Part shown: piece by piece, positions 16,408 through 24,588 of the stretch
Numbering within the stretch: position 1 is the first letter of the stretch
Layout: each line of letters opens with the position of its first letter
The notes under the pieces: model-generated
What the model was told of the DNA's origin: nothing
What the model saw: the letters and a program-made list of their open reading frames with translations, nothing else
The model's database searches: none
DNA from: JBLHKW01 sp047618565
Lineage (GTDB): Bacteria; Planctomycetota; UBA1135; GCA-002686595
DNA: 29,082 bases
Direction: 5' to 3'
Assembly: GCA_047618565.1 (NCBI GenBank)
Contig: JBLHKW010000055.1
Span: 1-29,082, forward strand
Program-made: the position numbers and the translations under genes

Positions 16408-18396
16408 ATGCCCCGCATGGGACCAGTCCTCGAACCTCCGGCGGACGTACGCGAACTCCAGCGAGTGATCCTGGAGCGCATCGCGCGTGGCGCGCCACTG
16501 CAGGAATCCCTCGATCACCTCTGTGAACTGGTCGGGGCGATGGTCCCGGATTCGCTCTGCTCGGTGATGCGCGTGGATCCGGAGACGGCCACCCTGTCAT
16601 TTACGGCTGCGCCTGGCTTGCCTCCGGAGAAATGGACTGACTTCGCCGGGCTCGTCCCCAGTGCGATGGCCGGATCCTGCGGTTCCGCGGTCTTTACATG
16701 TGAGCCCGCGATCGTCGCCGACATCGCCACGGATCAGCGCTGGAGCGAGCTGCGTGACCTGGCCGACACCTATGGCTTGCGCGCGTGCTGGTCGATTCCG
16801 TTGCTGCGCGGCGACAAGGCCCTGGGCAGCTTTGCCATCTCGCGCCCCATCAAGGGCGCCCCGACCGAAGCTCAGATGGTCCTGTTGCGAACGGCGGCAA
16901 ACGTCGCGAGTCTCGCGCTGAGTCGCGCTGACGACGAGCGCGCGCTGCAAGAGCATCGAGCACTGCTGACGAGCCTGCTCGAGAGCATGGGTGATCCGAT
17001 CTTCGTCAAGGACCAGGAAGGGCGTTACTTGCTTGCCAATGCAGCAGAGGCAGAGGGCGTGGCTGATAGCCCCGACGCCATGCTGGGCAAGACTGACGAA
17101 CAACTCTACGGGTCCGATACGGCCGTGCTCAGTCGCGAGCAAGACCTGGCCGTGATGCGAGATGGACAGACCGTCGACTATCGCCATACATTCGAGAATC
17201 GAGTGCTCGGTCAGCGCACGTACCTCGTGCGCAAGTCGCCGTTGCGTGACGCGGAGGGCAACACCTGCGGGGTCGTGGGCGTCGCCCGGGATGTCACCCA
17301 GTTCGAACGGGCGGAGGCTCTTCTGCAAAAGGCCCAGCGAGCCGAGAGCCTCGGGATCCTCGCGGGCGGAGTGGCACACGACTTCAACAACCTGCTGACG
17401 GGCGTGCTCGGAAACTGCTCCCTGGCCCTGGCGCAAGCCGCGCCCGGATCTCCGCTCCGGAACCTCCTGGACGAGATCGAGCACGCTGCCGTGCGCGCGG
17501 CAGAACTGACCGACCAGATGCTCGCGTATGCCGGCCGGGCCGAGACAAAGACCGTGCCGGTCGCCCTCGGCCCGCTGATCCATGAGGTCCTGGGCCTGGC
17601 AGCGAGCAGCCTGGGGCACAAGACGCACATGGAGTTTGACGACCAGAGCGAGAACACCCTCGTGCGGGCGGATGCGAGCCAGCTGCGGCAGGTGGTGCTG
17701 AACCTGGTTACCAACGGATCCCAGGCCCTCGCTGGGCGCGCCGGTCGGGTGCGCCTGACCTTGACGAACACGTCGCGCGAGGCGACCCTCGCCGTGCATG
17801 ACGAAGGGCCGGGAATGGACGAGGCCACGCGCGACCGCGTGTTCGAGCCGTTCTTCAGCACCAAGACCCACGGTCGTGGCCTCGGCCTCGCGTCGGCCCT
17901 TGGAATCGTCCGTGCCCATGACGGAAGCCTGGTTTGCGAGAGTTCGCCAGGCCAGGGTACGACCTTCACGCTGCGCCTGCCGCGCTGCGGTGAGGACGGC
18001 ACGGAACCCGATGGGGCACGCGGTCGGACCGGCGGAGCAAGAACGATCCTTGTCGCCGATGACCATGAAGCCGTTCGCAAGCTGGCGCGCCATGTACTCG
18101 AGCCCACGGGCCATCGAGTCATCGAAGCCTGCGACGGTACGGAGGCACTGGCCCTCGCTCGCAAGCACGCGTCAGAGCTGGATCTCTTGCTCCTGGACGT
18201 GCGCATGCCCGGCATGAACGGAGATGAGGTGCTTGAGATCCTGCGGGCCGAAGGCGCGGACTGCCCCGCGATACTCTCCAGTGGCTACACTCAGCAGTCG
18301 ATCGACGCCCTGGTGCCCGCGGGTGTCGGCTTCCTGAAGAAGCCTTACCGACCGGCGGAACTCCTGGCCGCCGTGCTCAGCGCGCGGGGCGTATAG
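16408..18396 (+). CDS. GAF-PAS hybrid histidine kinase with receiver domain
   Basis: The 662-residue soluble protein contains, in order, a GAF domain (about 15-172), a PAS domain (about 183-300), a HisKA domain with H-box GGVAHDFNNLL (His324), a HATPase_c domain (N-box LNLVTNGSQAL, G1 DEGPGM, F-box FEPFFSTK, G2 GRGLGLA) and a C-terminal receiver with acidic pocket Asp551/Asp552, phosphoacceptor Asp597 and Lys in FLKKPY. It is a complete hybrid kinase of the type that passes phosphate from His to its own Asp and then to a partner. No transmembrane segment is present, so it senses a cytoplasmic signal. The start is ATG 16408 (or 16417); the frame is open to 15940, but that part has no domain. 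No partner regulator is adjacent. Confidence 0.93.
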   Translation: MPRMGPVLEPPADVRELQRVILERIARGAPLQESLDHLCELVGAMVPDSLCSVMRVDPETATLSFTAAPGLPPEKWTDFAGLVPSAMAGSCGSAVFTCEPAIVADIATDQRWSELRDLADTYGLRACWSIPLLRGDKALGSFAISRPIKGAPTEAQMVLLRTAANVASLALSRADDERALQEHRALLTSLLESMGDPIFVKDQEGRYLLANAAEAEGVADSPDAMLGKTDEQLYGSDTAVLSREQDLAVMRDGQTVDYRHTFENRVLGQRTYLVRKSPLRDAEGNTCGVVGVARDVTQFERAEALLQKAQRAESLGILAGGVAHDFNNLLTGVLGNCSLALAQAAPGSPLRNLLDEIEHAAVRAAELTDQMLAYAGRAETKTVPVALGPLIHEVLGLAASSLGHKTHMEFDDQSENTLVRADASQLRQVVLNLVTNGSQALAGRAGRVRLTLTNTSREATLAVHDEGPGMDEATRDRVFEPFFSTKTHGRGLGLASALGIVRAHDGSLVCESSPGQGTTFTLRLPRCGEDGTEPDGARGRTGGARTILVADDHEAVRKLARHVLEPTGHRVIEACDGTEALALARKHASELDLLLLDVRMPGMNGDEVLEILRAEGADCPAILSSGYTQQSIDALVPAGVGFLKKPYRPAELLAAVLSARGV

Positions 18397-18445
18397 ACCA
18401 CGGGCGAGTGATGGGCGTGTGTACCCGTCACCCGCCCGCTCGATC

Positions 18446-19445
18446 TCACTCCGCGTAACCGAGAGCGCGCAAGCGCTCCAGCAGTTCCGCGTCGACGGGA
18501 TCCGAACTCGTGTCCACCTGCTCGCCGGCCTCGGGACCACGGAGACGCCAGATCCCGGGACCTCGAAGAGCGGACAGTCCACCTGGCACCCAGGGTCCGA
18601 ATCCGAACTCGGGGCCACGATGTTCGAGCCCCTCGACCAGCACCTCGTCCGCGTCGGCACCTTCCACCGCAATGAGCGCCCAGGCATCGCCCGCGAGCTC
18701 CACGGAACTTCCTCGCCCGCGGCCCGACCGGTCAAGTTCTGTCGGCGGACCGACCAGCGCGCGCATCGTGCGAGTTGCCGCGCGCACCGTCGCGCCACCC
18801 TCGTCGGCGTGCACGAGAAGGTAACTCCCAGGCCTGTGTTCAAGCAGGTAGGCGATCACCAGCTTGCTCAGTCGCGCCACCTGCTCCGGGCTCTCGCCGG
18901 CGATGTCACTGAGTTCCTTGGGATCGTTCTTCAGGTCGAACAACATCTGCCTGCCGGTGCCGAGCTCCACCACGAGCTTGTAGCCGCCCTCGACCAGAGC
19001 AAGCCCGCGCCGTGAGTTCTCGGTAACGACAGGGCGATCAAACTTCTCCTGGTCGCCGCTGATGAGCGGCAGCAGGGAGAGTGCGTCGAGCCCATCGGGT
19101 ACGCCGATACCCGCCAGCTCGAGCAGGGTCGGCATCACGTCGAATCCGCTCACCTCCGCCGTGACGACGTGGCCAGGCTGGATGGTGTCCGTCGGCGGCT
19201 TGACGATCAGCGGCACGCGGACGATCTCATCGTACAGATCACTGCCGCCATGCCCGAAGCGCCCATGTTCCCAGAGCTGTTCGCCGTGATCGGCGACGAA
19301 GACGATGGATGCCTGGTCGTAGATGCCGCGCTCTCGCAGCGCCTCGAGGAAACGGCCGATGCAGGAATCCACGTACGCGACAGCGCCATCGTACAGCTCG
19401 GCAAACTCGCGCTGTGACTCCTTGCTCTCCTCGGACGGAACACGC
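18446..19445 (-). pseudogene. Sulfatase, 5' part missing
   Basis: The 3' two-thirds of a sulfatase gene is clear: EFAELYDGAVAYVDSCIGRFL, the metal-site segment VFVADHGEQLWEHGRFGHGG, and a typical end (LERLRALGYAE). The N-terminal third is absent, including the first metal Asp pair and the C/S-x-P-x-R nucleophile motif. Homology ends abruptly near 19430-19445, and the frame beyond (to 19798) is antisense to the neighbouring serine hydrolase fragment. About 332 codons remain. No start is obvious at the junction, so the product is almost certainly inactive. Confidence 0.88.
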
Positions 19446-19812
19446 GGGCAGGGGCTACAAGGTTCCGAACGGCGGGGTCTACGCCAGCGCCGCCGACCTG
19501 TGCCGCCTGATCGCCTACGCACGCAAGCCGGACGTGGCGGCGTTCTCGGACGCAATCTGGGCCGAGCTCCAGGAATTCCAGACACCGGAGAGCCTCCAGG
19601 ATGGATACGGGCTGGGCTTCTTCGTGGAACTCGCCCCGGACGGCCAGCGCCTGCTGTCCCACGGTGGTTCGATCCCGGGCTACACCGCTTACTGGGCGTT
19701 CGACCCGGATCGCCGGATCGGAGCGGCGATCCTGCGGAACTACAACTCGGGCCGCACCAGCCTGAGCCTGGTGAAGAGTCTGGTGCGTGAAGTGGCACCG
19801 CTCTCCGAGTAG
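19446..19812 (+). pseudogene. Serine hydrolase (class C beta-lactamase-like), 5' part missing
   Basis: The last ~121 codons of a beta-lactamase/penicillin-binding-like serine hydrolase are present, from GYKVPNGGVYASAADL to the stop at 19812. The third active-site motif (SHGGSIPGYTA, equivalent to KTG/HxG) remains, but the SxxK and YxN motifs are missing. Upstream of about 19446 the sequence belongs to the truncated sulfatase on the other strand. Both genes have therefore lost their 5' halves at the same point, as expected if DNA between two divergent genes was removed. Confidence 0.88.
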
Positions 19813-19813
19813 G

Positions 19814-19841
19814 TCGCGGGCGTGGTCTCGCGGGCGTGATC
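19814..19841. repeat. Two 14-bp direct repeats upstream of the porin gene
   Basis: TCGCGGGCGTGGTC (19814-19827) is followed directly by TCGCGGGCGTGATC (19828-19841), 13 of 14 bases identical. They lie about 145 bases before the porin start, directly after the hydrolase fragment. A tandem regulator-binding site is possible; a leftover of local duplication is equally likely. Confidence 0.35.
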
Positions 19842-19986
19842 TACACGCCGCACGGGAGTGCCATATCTGGGAATCGGGCGCGGATCCGCCCTGGCCCCTT
19901 ATGGGTCCTGTGCCGGACGACGAGAGAAGAGGGTCTCCCTGTCTACCCAGATCCCTTCTCTGTACTCGAGCAACGCGTAGCCGGCC

Positions 19987-21198
19987 ATGCAAACTCCCCC
20001 GCATACTCTCCCCAGGGTCCCCTCCATCATCGCGATGGGACTCCTGTCCGCTGCTGCCAGCGGCCAGGGCGAACCCGATGCGACGCCTGCCGATAACAGT
20101 GAGCGCATCGAAGAGCTTGAGGACCTGGTCTTCGACCTGGACAGCCGCATCGGGTCGCGCGCGACCTGGCAGGCCTACTCGGCCGAGTCGGTCGACCTCG
20201 GCGGCGCGCTGTCGGTCGTCGGCACCCGTGCCCACGGAGACGATTCGAACACGACATCGGTCAACACCGCGTTCTTCGAACTGTACCTCAAGGCCAAGAT
20301 CGATGAGGAGTTCTCCGTCTTCGCCACGCCCGGTTTTTTCTGGCTGACGGCGCCCACGTTCACGGACGGCGCCAACCCGATGACCACTCCGACGACCAAC
20401 CAGTCGGGTGTCACCTTCCAGCGTGCGTACGGCGAATGGCACCCGACCGACGCCATCAACCTCAAGGTGGGTCGCTTCGGTACCCAGCATGGTGTCATCA
20501 CGTCGGAATACTTTGTTCCCTCCCGCATCATCACGATGGCGCCGCTGATGGCGCGCGTGATCGGCGAGAACACGCTCTATCCGCAGAAACTGGATGGACT
20601 TCAGTTCTCAGGCAACCGCGCCTCCGGTAGCAACGTCTTCGAGTACATGGCCTACCTCGGGGTGGACACGATCGACTCGGAGGCCTTTGACACAGGCTTC
20701 CGCGCCGGCTTTGTGATGGAAGAACTCGGCCTCTCCGTGGCGGTCAACGTCGGCCATGCGAAGCGCACGGGCTTCACCGCACTCACAGGCGCACCGACCT
20801 CCTTGAACCTGTCGGGCTTCTGGAGCCCCTTCCCGATAATAAGCAACAGCGACGAGACCTACGAGTTCTACGGCGTCGACCTGGACTACCGGGATGGACC
20901 CTGGGTCATCAAGTCCGAGGCCTACACCAGCGACGAGCACGGTGGTCAACCGGACCGCGGTGGCGCCTACGTTCAGCCCGCGTACTACTTCACACCCGAG
21001 TGGTCCCTCGCGGCACGAGCTGACCACTTCGTCGCCGGACAGGGACTCGGTAAGGCCTCCGAAGGGGTGTTGAGCTTGAACTTCAATCCCAACGCCAACG
21101 TGCGCTACCGCATGGACTACCACCTCCTGGACCTGCCCTCCGCGGCCACCGCAAACGAGGTCCAGATGCTGGTCTTCTCGGCAAGCTTCAGCTTCTGA
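19987..21198 (+). CDS. Outer-membrane porin (OprO/P-like beta-barrel)
   Basis: The 403-residue product has a signal peptide (cut near AAASGQ-GE), a short coiled coil (SERIEELEDLVFDLDSRI, about 38-56) as in trimeric porins, and then an alternating beta-strand pattern with aromatic girdles to a C-terminal Phe (FSASFSF), the outer-membrane assembly signal. It resembles phosphate-selective or related porins, but the substrate cannot be read from sequence. It is the first gene of a unit with the PstS-like gene (one-base overlap, TGATG) and the sensor kinase. The start ATG 19987 is followed by the signal; an internal Met17 is an alternative. Confidence 0.85.
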   Translation: MQTPPHTLPRVPSIIAMGLLSAAASGQGEPDATPADNSERIEELEDLVFDLDSRIGSRATWQAYSAESVDLGGALSVVGTRAHGDDSNTTSVNTAFFELYLKAKIDEEFSVFATPGFFWLTAPTFTDGANPMTTPTTNQSGVTFQRAYGEWHPTDAINLKVGRFGTQHGVITSEYFVPSRIITMAPLMARVIGENTLYPQKLDGLQFSGNRASGSNVFEYMAYLGVDTIDSEAFDTGFRAGFVMEELGLSVAVNVGHAKRTGFTALTGAPTSLNLSGFWSPFPIISNSDETYEFYGVDLDYRDGPWVIKSEAYTSDEHGGQPDRGGAYVQPAYYFTPEWSLAARADHFVAGQGLGKASEGVLSLNFNPNANVRYRMDYHLLDLPSAATANEVQMLVFSASFSF

Positions 21199-21695
21199 TG
21201 CGCTACTGCCCAGCCGACACCCCGATGAATACAAGATTCAAATCCTGGCTGCTGACGCCGGTTCTGTCCGCGATGCTCCTCGGAGCCTCTCGGCCAACTG
21301 AACCCGATCTGACACCCGAGGGCGAATTCGCCGTGGTGGTGAACGCGGCCAACGACACGCATTTCTCTGACGAAGTAGCGGCGCGCCGCGCCGTGCGCAG
21401 GCTCTTCCTGCGCACATCGAACGACTGGGGCAACCACGAGGAGGCGAAGCCTTTCGCGCCGAGGGATGGTGACGCCGCATACGCCGCATACCTGACCGCT
21501 GTCCTGGATATGTCCAAAGCCGAGCTCGCGAGGCACTGGATCTCGATGAAGAACAAGCGCGGTGTGGCTCCGCCCAAGGAGATCGGCAGCGTCAAGATAA
21601 TGATCCGATATGTCGGACGATACGACGGCGGCGTCGGGATCATCCCTGTCGCGGACACTCAAGGTACAGACCTCAAGGTGCTCTTTACCTTCTAG
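21198..21695 (+). CDS. Small PstS-like periplasmic binding-type protein
   Basis: The 165-residue product looks like the short phosphate-ABC-transporter substrate-binding-like family (PBP_like): EFAVVVNAAN opens it, followed by RRLFLRTSNDWGN (compare iFlG...W.dG in PstS-like proteins), LDMSKAELARHW, and APPKEIGSVKIMIRYVGRYDGGVGIIPV. This is about half the length of true PstS. The start at 21198 overlaps the porin stop (TGATG); ATG 21225 gives a cleaner signal peptide (MNTRFKSWLLTPVLSAMLLGA) and may be the true start. No ABC transporter genes are nearby, so a sensory role together with the porin and kinase is more likely than transport; this is an inference from context. Confidence 0.78.
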   Translation: MRYCPADTPMNTRFKSWLLTPVLSAMLLGASRPTEPDLTPEGEFAVVVNAANDTHFSDEVAARRAVRRLFLRTSNDWGNHEEAKPFAPRDGDAAYAAYLTAVLDMSKAELARHWISMKNKRGVAPPKEIGSVKIMIRYVGRYDGGVGIIPVADTQGTDLKVLFTF

Positions 21696-21712
21696 TCTGG
21701 GGTCTCCCACGC

Positions 21713-23431
21713 ATGAAACGCAACCGCACAACCCGAGGGCTCAGGCTCGGCGTCCGAGGGAAAATCCTCCTGGGGATTTCCTGTGCGGTCTTCATTCTTG
21801 CGGCGCAAGCGATCGTCACCAATGTCTTCGTGGGGAAGATGCAGCACGCGGTCGTGACGGTGATCTCGATCGTAGAGACGCGAACGTCCGCGCTGCGGAT
21901 GCTCGACGCGGCCGCCGCCGCCCAGGGTGAAGCCGAGAACGTCTGCCTGAGCGACGCGCCGCTCGAATCCCTGAAGGCACTCGACGTCTACTGGGAGGAA
22001 TTCCTGATCAACAAGGTCTCCTTCGCCGAGCACGGGACGCCCATGGTCCCGACCAGCCTGACGTTGAAGATGCGGCACGAGGAGGCACGCGTCATCAGCG
22101 CGATTGCCGAATTGAATCGTGCCATGTCGACCGCTGACTCGGACGAAGACGCCGCGCTCGACGCCACGATCGACATCGACGACGCGCTCTCGGAGACGAT
22201 GGAGGCCCTGGCAAAGACACGCATCCGCCTCGATCGTCTACAGGCCACCGCGCTCGCCGCAGAGGACGCCGTGCACGACCTGCCCGTGCGCGCCGCGTGG
22301 TCCATCTTCGGCGTCTCGGCCCTCATCCTGCTGGCCTTCGCGTGGGCCTTCGCATCGCGCCTCGTGCGCCCCATCGTGGAACTCGCCGGCCTCGCCAACG
22401 AACTGGCAGACGAGCATTCGGTCAGCCGCCAGGCCGATGAATCCGGCGATGACGAAATCGGGATGCTGGGAGCTGCCTTCAACGAGATGGGAAGGCGTGT
22501 ACGTGACGCCATCGGGTCCCTGGAGAATGCGAACCGAGAGCTCGAGCAGGACATCATCATCCGCGCCAGGCTCGAGAAGGAGCTGCTGCAGGCGCAGAAG
22601 CTTGAGGCGATCGGGCAACTGGCAGCAGGTATCGCCCACGAGCTCAACACCCCGGCACAGTACGTGGGCGACAACACCCGCTTTCTGGAGGAGACATTCG
22701 CGGAGCTGCTGCCCTTGCTGGGCAAGGCCGCGAGACTGACCGAGGGCACGATGGCTGGAGCAGATCTGGCCCAAGCTGCCGAAGCACTCGTTGCGGACCT
22801 GGAGGCCGCCGACATCCAGTTCCTGAGCGAAGAGATCCCGTCCGCAATCTCACAATCCCTTGAGGGCATCGCGCGCGTGAGCAAAATCGTCCTGGCAATG
22901 AAGGAGTTCTCACACCCCGGTGGCCAGGGCATGGTGCACCTCGATATCAACCGAGCTATCGAGAGCACCATCACCGTTGCAAGCAGCGAGTGGAGATACG
23001 TGGCCCTACTGGATACGGATCTCGACCCCTTCCTGCCCGACGTGCCGTGCCTGGCGGGCGAGTTCAACCAGGTCATCCTCAACATGATCGTGAACGCGGC
23101 GCATGCGGTCGGTGACGTCGTCGGTGACGGCAGTGAGCGTGGGAAGATCAGCATCAGCACGCGTCAGATCGACGAGATGGCGGAGGTTCGTATCTCCGAC
23201 AGCGGCGCCGGCATTCCCGAGGAAGCGCGCGGCAGGATCTTCGATCACTTCTTCACCACCAAGGACGTCGGCAGGGGCACCGGTCAAGGCCTGTCCATGG
23301 CACACACCGTGATCGTCCAGAAGCACAGCGGTACGATCCAGTTCGAGACCGAGACAGGCAAAGGCACGACCTTCATCATCCGCCTACCGCTCGAGCAAGA
23401 GAGCCAGCTGATCGAGGACGCCGCGTCCTGA
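21713..23431 (+). CDS. Membrane sensor histidine kinase with HAMP domain
   Basis: The 572-residue protein has two transmembrane helices (about 17-40 and 194-214) flanking a helical periplasmic sensor region, a HAMP domain (about 214-268), a coiled coil, a HisKA region with H-box GIAHELNTP (His309) and a HATPase_c domain (N-box FNQVILNMIVNAAHA, G1 ISDSGAGIP, F-box FDHFFTTK, G2 GTGQGLSMA). All catalytic boxes are intact. There is no receiver domain and no response regulator gene adjacent. It is 17 bases downstream of the PstS-like gene and probably co-transcribed, so the periplasmic region may read the state of that protein. Confidence 0.93.
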   Translation: MKRNRTTRGLRLGVRGKILLGISCAVFILAAQAIVTNVFVGKMQHAVVTVISIVETRTSALRMLDAAAAAQGEAENVCLSDAPLESLKALDVYWEEFLINKVSFAEHGTPMVPTSLTLKMRHEEARVISAIAELNRAMSTADSDEDAALDATIDIDDALSETMEALAKTRIRLDRLQATALAAEDAVHDLPVRAAWSIFGVSALILLAFAWAFASRLVRPIVELAGLANELADEHSVSRQADESGDDEIGMLGAAFNEMGRRVRDAIGSLENANRELEQDIIIRARLEKELLQAQKLEAIGQLAAGIAHELNTPAQYVGDNTRFLEETFAELLPLLGKAARLTEGTMAGADLAQAAEALVADLEAADIQFLSEEIPSAISQSLEGIARVSKIVLAMKEFSHPGGQGMVHLDINRAIESTITVASSEWRYVALLDTDLDPFLPDVPCLAGEFNQVILNMIVNAAHAVGDVVGDGSERGKISISTRQIDEMAEVRISDSGAGIPEEARGRIFDHFFTTKDVGRGTGQGLSMAHTVIVQKHSGTIQFETETGKGTTFIIRLPLEQESQLIEDAAS

Positions 23432-23543
23432 CGGCGCCTGCACCCGTGGGTCGAGCGCGGCGATCAGGGCGGCCTCGGGAACGCGGCGAAGCCGACGATA
23501 CGCCCCTTCAGACGTCACGCTGAGCGCGCCGGAGCGAACCGCG

Positions 23544-23768
23544 TCAGCCTTCACCGATTGCTTCCAGCGTTCCGCGGATCCACCTTAGCCGAGCCTGGGT
23601 GATCGCCTGACACCCCTCGAGGGCCACCGTTTCCCAGAACGCGCCTGCCTCTCGAAGTTCTCCGATCTCCTCGCGTAGCGCCTTCAGCTCGCACGCGAGG
23701 AGTTCCTCCGCTTGCATGAGAAAGGCCTCCTGTCTGGCACGGGGAAGAACAGCGAGGAAGGCCATGCG
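23544..23768 (-). pseudogene. PadR-family regulator, C-terminal fragment
   Basis: About 74 codons from RMAFLAVLP to the stop at 23544 match the C-terminal dimerisation domain of PadR regulators (the GAFWETVALEGC and RLRWIRGTLEAI segments are typical). The DNA-binding winged helix is missing: at 23768 the homology stops and the sequence upstream is a Ser/Thr kinase in another frame. No start codon or ribosome site is evident. Product not expected to bind DNA. Confidence 0.8.
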
Positions 23769-24384
23769 CGTGCTGAACAGCCATGCACACCTGCAGGAAG
23801 ATCCACAGCCACTCATCGATGCGCAGCCTGTTCTGGTCGCAGTACTCGGTGATCGGCACGCCCTCGACCAGATCCATCACGAAGTACGGTCGACCGGATT
23901 CGGTCGTGCCCGCATCCAGCACGCGCGCGATGTTTGGATGTTCCATCAGCGCAAGGGCCTGGCGCTCCTGTTCAAACCGCGCAACGACCTGCGGTGAATC
24001 CATGCCGAGCTTGATGACCTTGAGTGCGACACGTCGAGCCACCGGCTCCTTTTGCTCGGCCACGAAGACCGTCCCGAACCCGCCCTCCCCGATCCGACGC
24101 AGGATCGTGTACGGCCCAATTTGCGTCAAGGCGGACACGTCATCTCCGATCTCCGAAGCGACCAGCCGCCGCATCTCGAGCATCAGCGCCTCGTCTGCGT
24201 CCTGACCCGCGCCAGTGTCTCCGGCATCCGCCAGCAGCATCGACTCGTCCACCTCAAGCAGCTCAAGCAGCTCGTGACCCGCGCCACAGGACGAGGCCAG
24301 AAGCGCCTCGCGCTCCGTTGAATCACAGGAGAGCGCTCGCTTGAAATTTTCAAGCGCTCTGCGAGTTTGGTTGGGATCGATCAC
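23551..24384 (-). pseudogene. Ser/Thr protein kinase, C-terminal part missing
   Basis: An N-terminal region (SCDSTEREALLASSC) precedes a Hanks-type kinase domain with P-loop RIGEGGFGTVFVAE, the VALKVIK lysine, EHPNIARVLDAG and the hinge FVMDLVEG. Identity stops at VCMAVQHAHG, just before the catalytic loop HRDLKPxN; the DFG and later motifs are absent, so it cannot be an active kinase. From about 23766 to 23551 the frame runs through PadR DNA in a different frame and encodes nonsense. The start GTG 24384 follows a G-rich ribosome-site-like run; TTG 24399 is the upstream alternative. A consensus -10 lies 54 bases upstream. Confidence 0.88.
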
Positions 24385-24437
24385 GGACGTCCCCCCCAAG
24401 GGTGGACGAGGGTAGATAGGCCAGCGGCAACCTACCG

Positions 24438-24443
24438 ATTATA
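24438..24443 (-). promoter_or_regulatory. Consensus -10 (TATAAT) upstream of the kinase fragment
   Basis: On the minus strand the sequence reads TATAAT, in a locally AT-richer stretch 54 bases before the GTG start. The matching -35 region (GAACGC at 17-bp spacing) is poor. It could also be chance. Confidence 0.3.
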
Positions 24444-24588
24444 CGGGATACCGTTAGATCGCGTTCGATGGGTAGGTACGTACCCCTTATGCAGGGAGTT
24501 CGTGCAGCGCGTGCATCACAGATCAGAACCCGAGTTTCAACAGCATGCTCGGGCTGCGCGGGCCGGCGTGATCGCCTACCCTCTTCGC

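Noticed and set aside
16597..18168. Minus-strand open frame of 523 codons
   Set aside because: It is antisense to the hybrid kinase, in which every catalytic box is intact.
19935..19970. Possible Pho box before the porin gene
   Set aside because: Two CTGT-like words occur about 20 bases apart, but the 11-bp spacing and the rest of the consensus are missing.
21230..21260. tRNA T-arm-like sequence
   Set aside because: The words resemble a T-loop, but no acceptor, D or anticodon arm can be drawn, and the region codes for the PstS-like protein.
21988..23160. Minus-strand open frame of 390 codons
   Set aside because: It is antisense to the HAMP sensor kinase and is Ser/Arg-rich without a domain.
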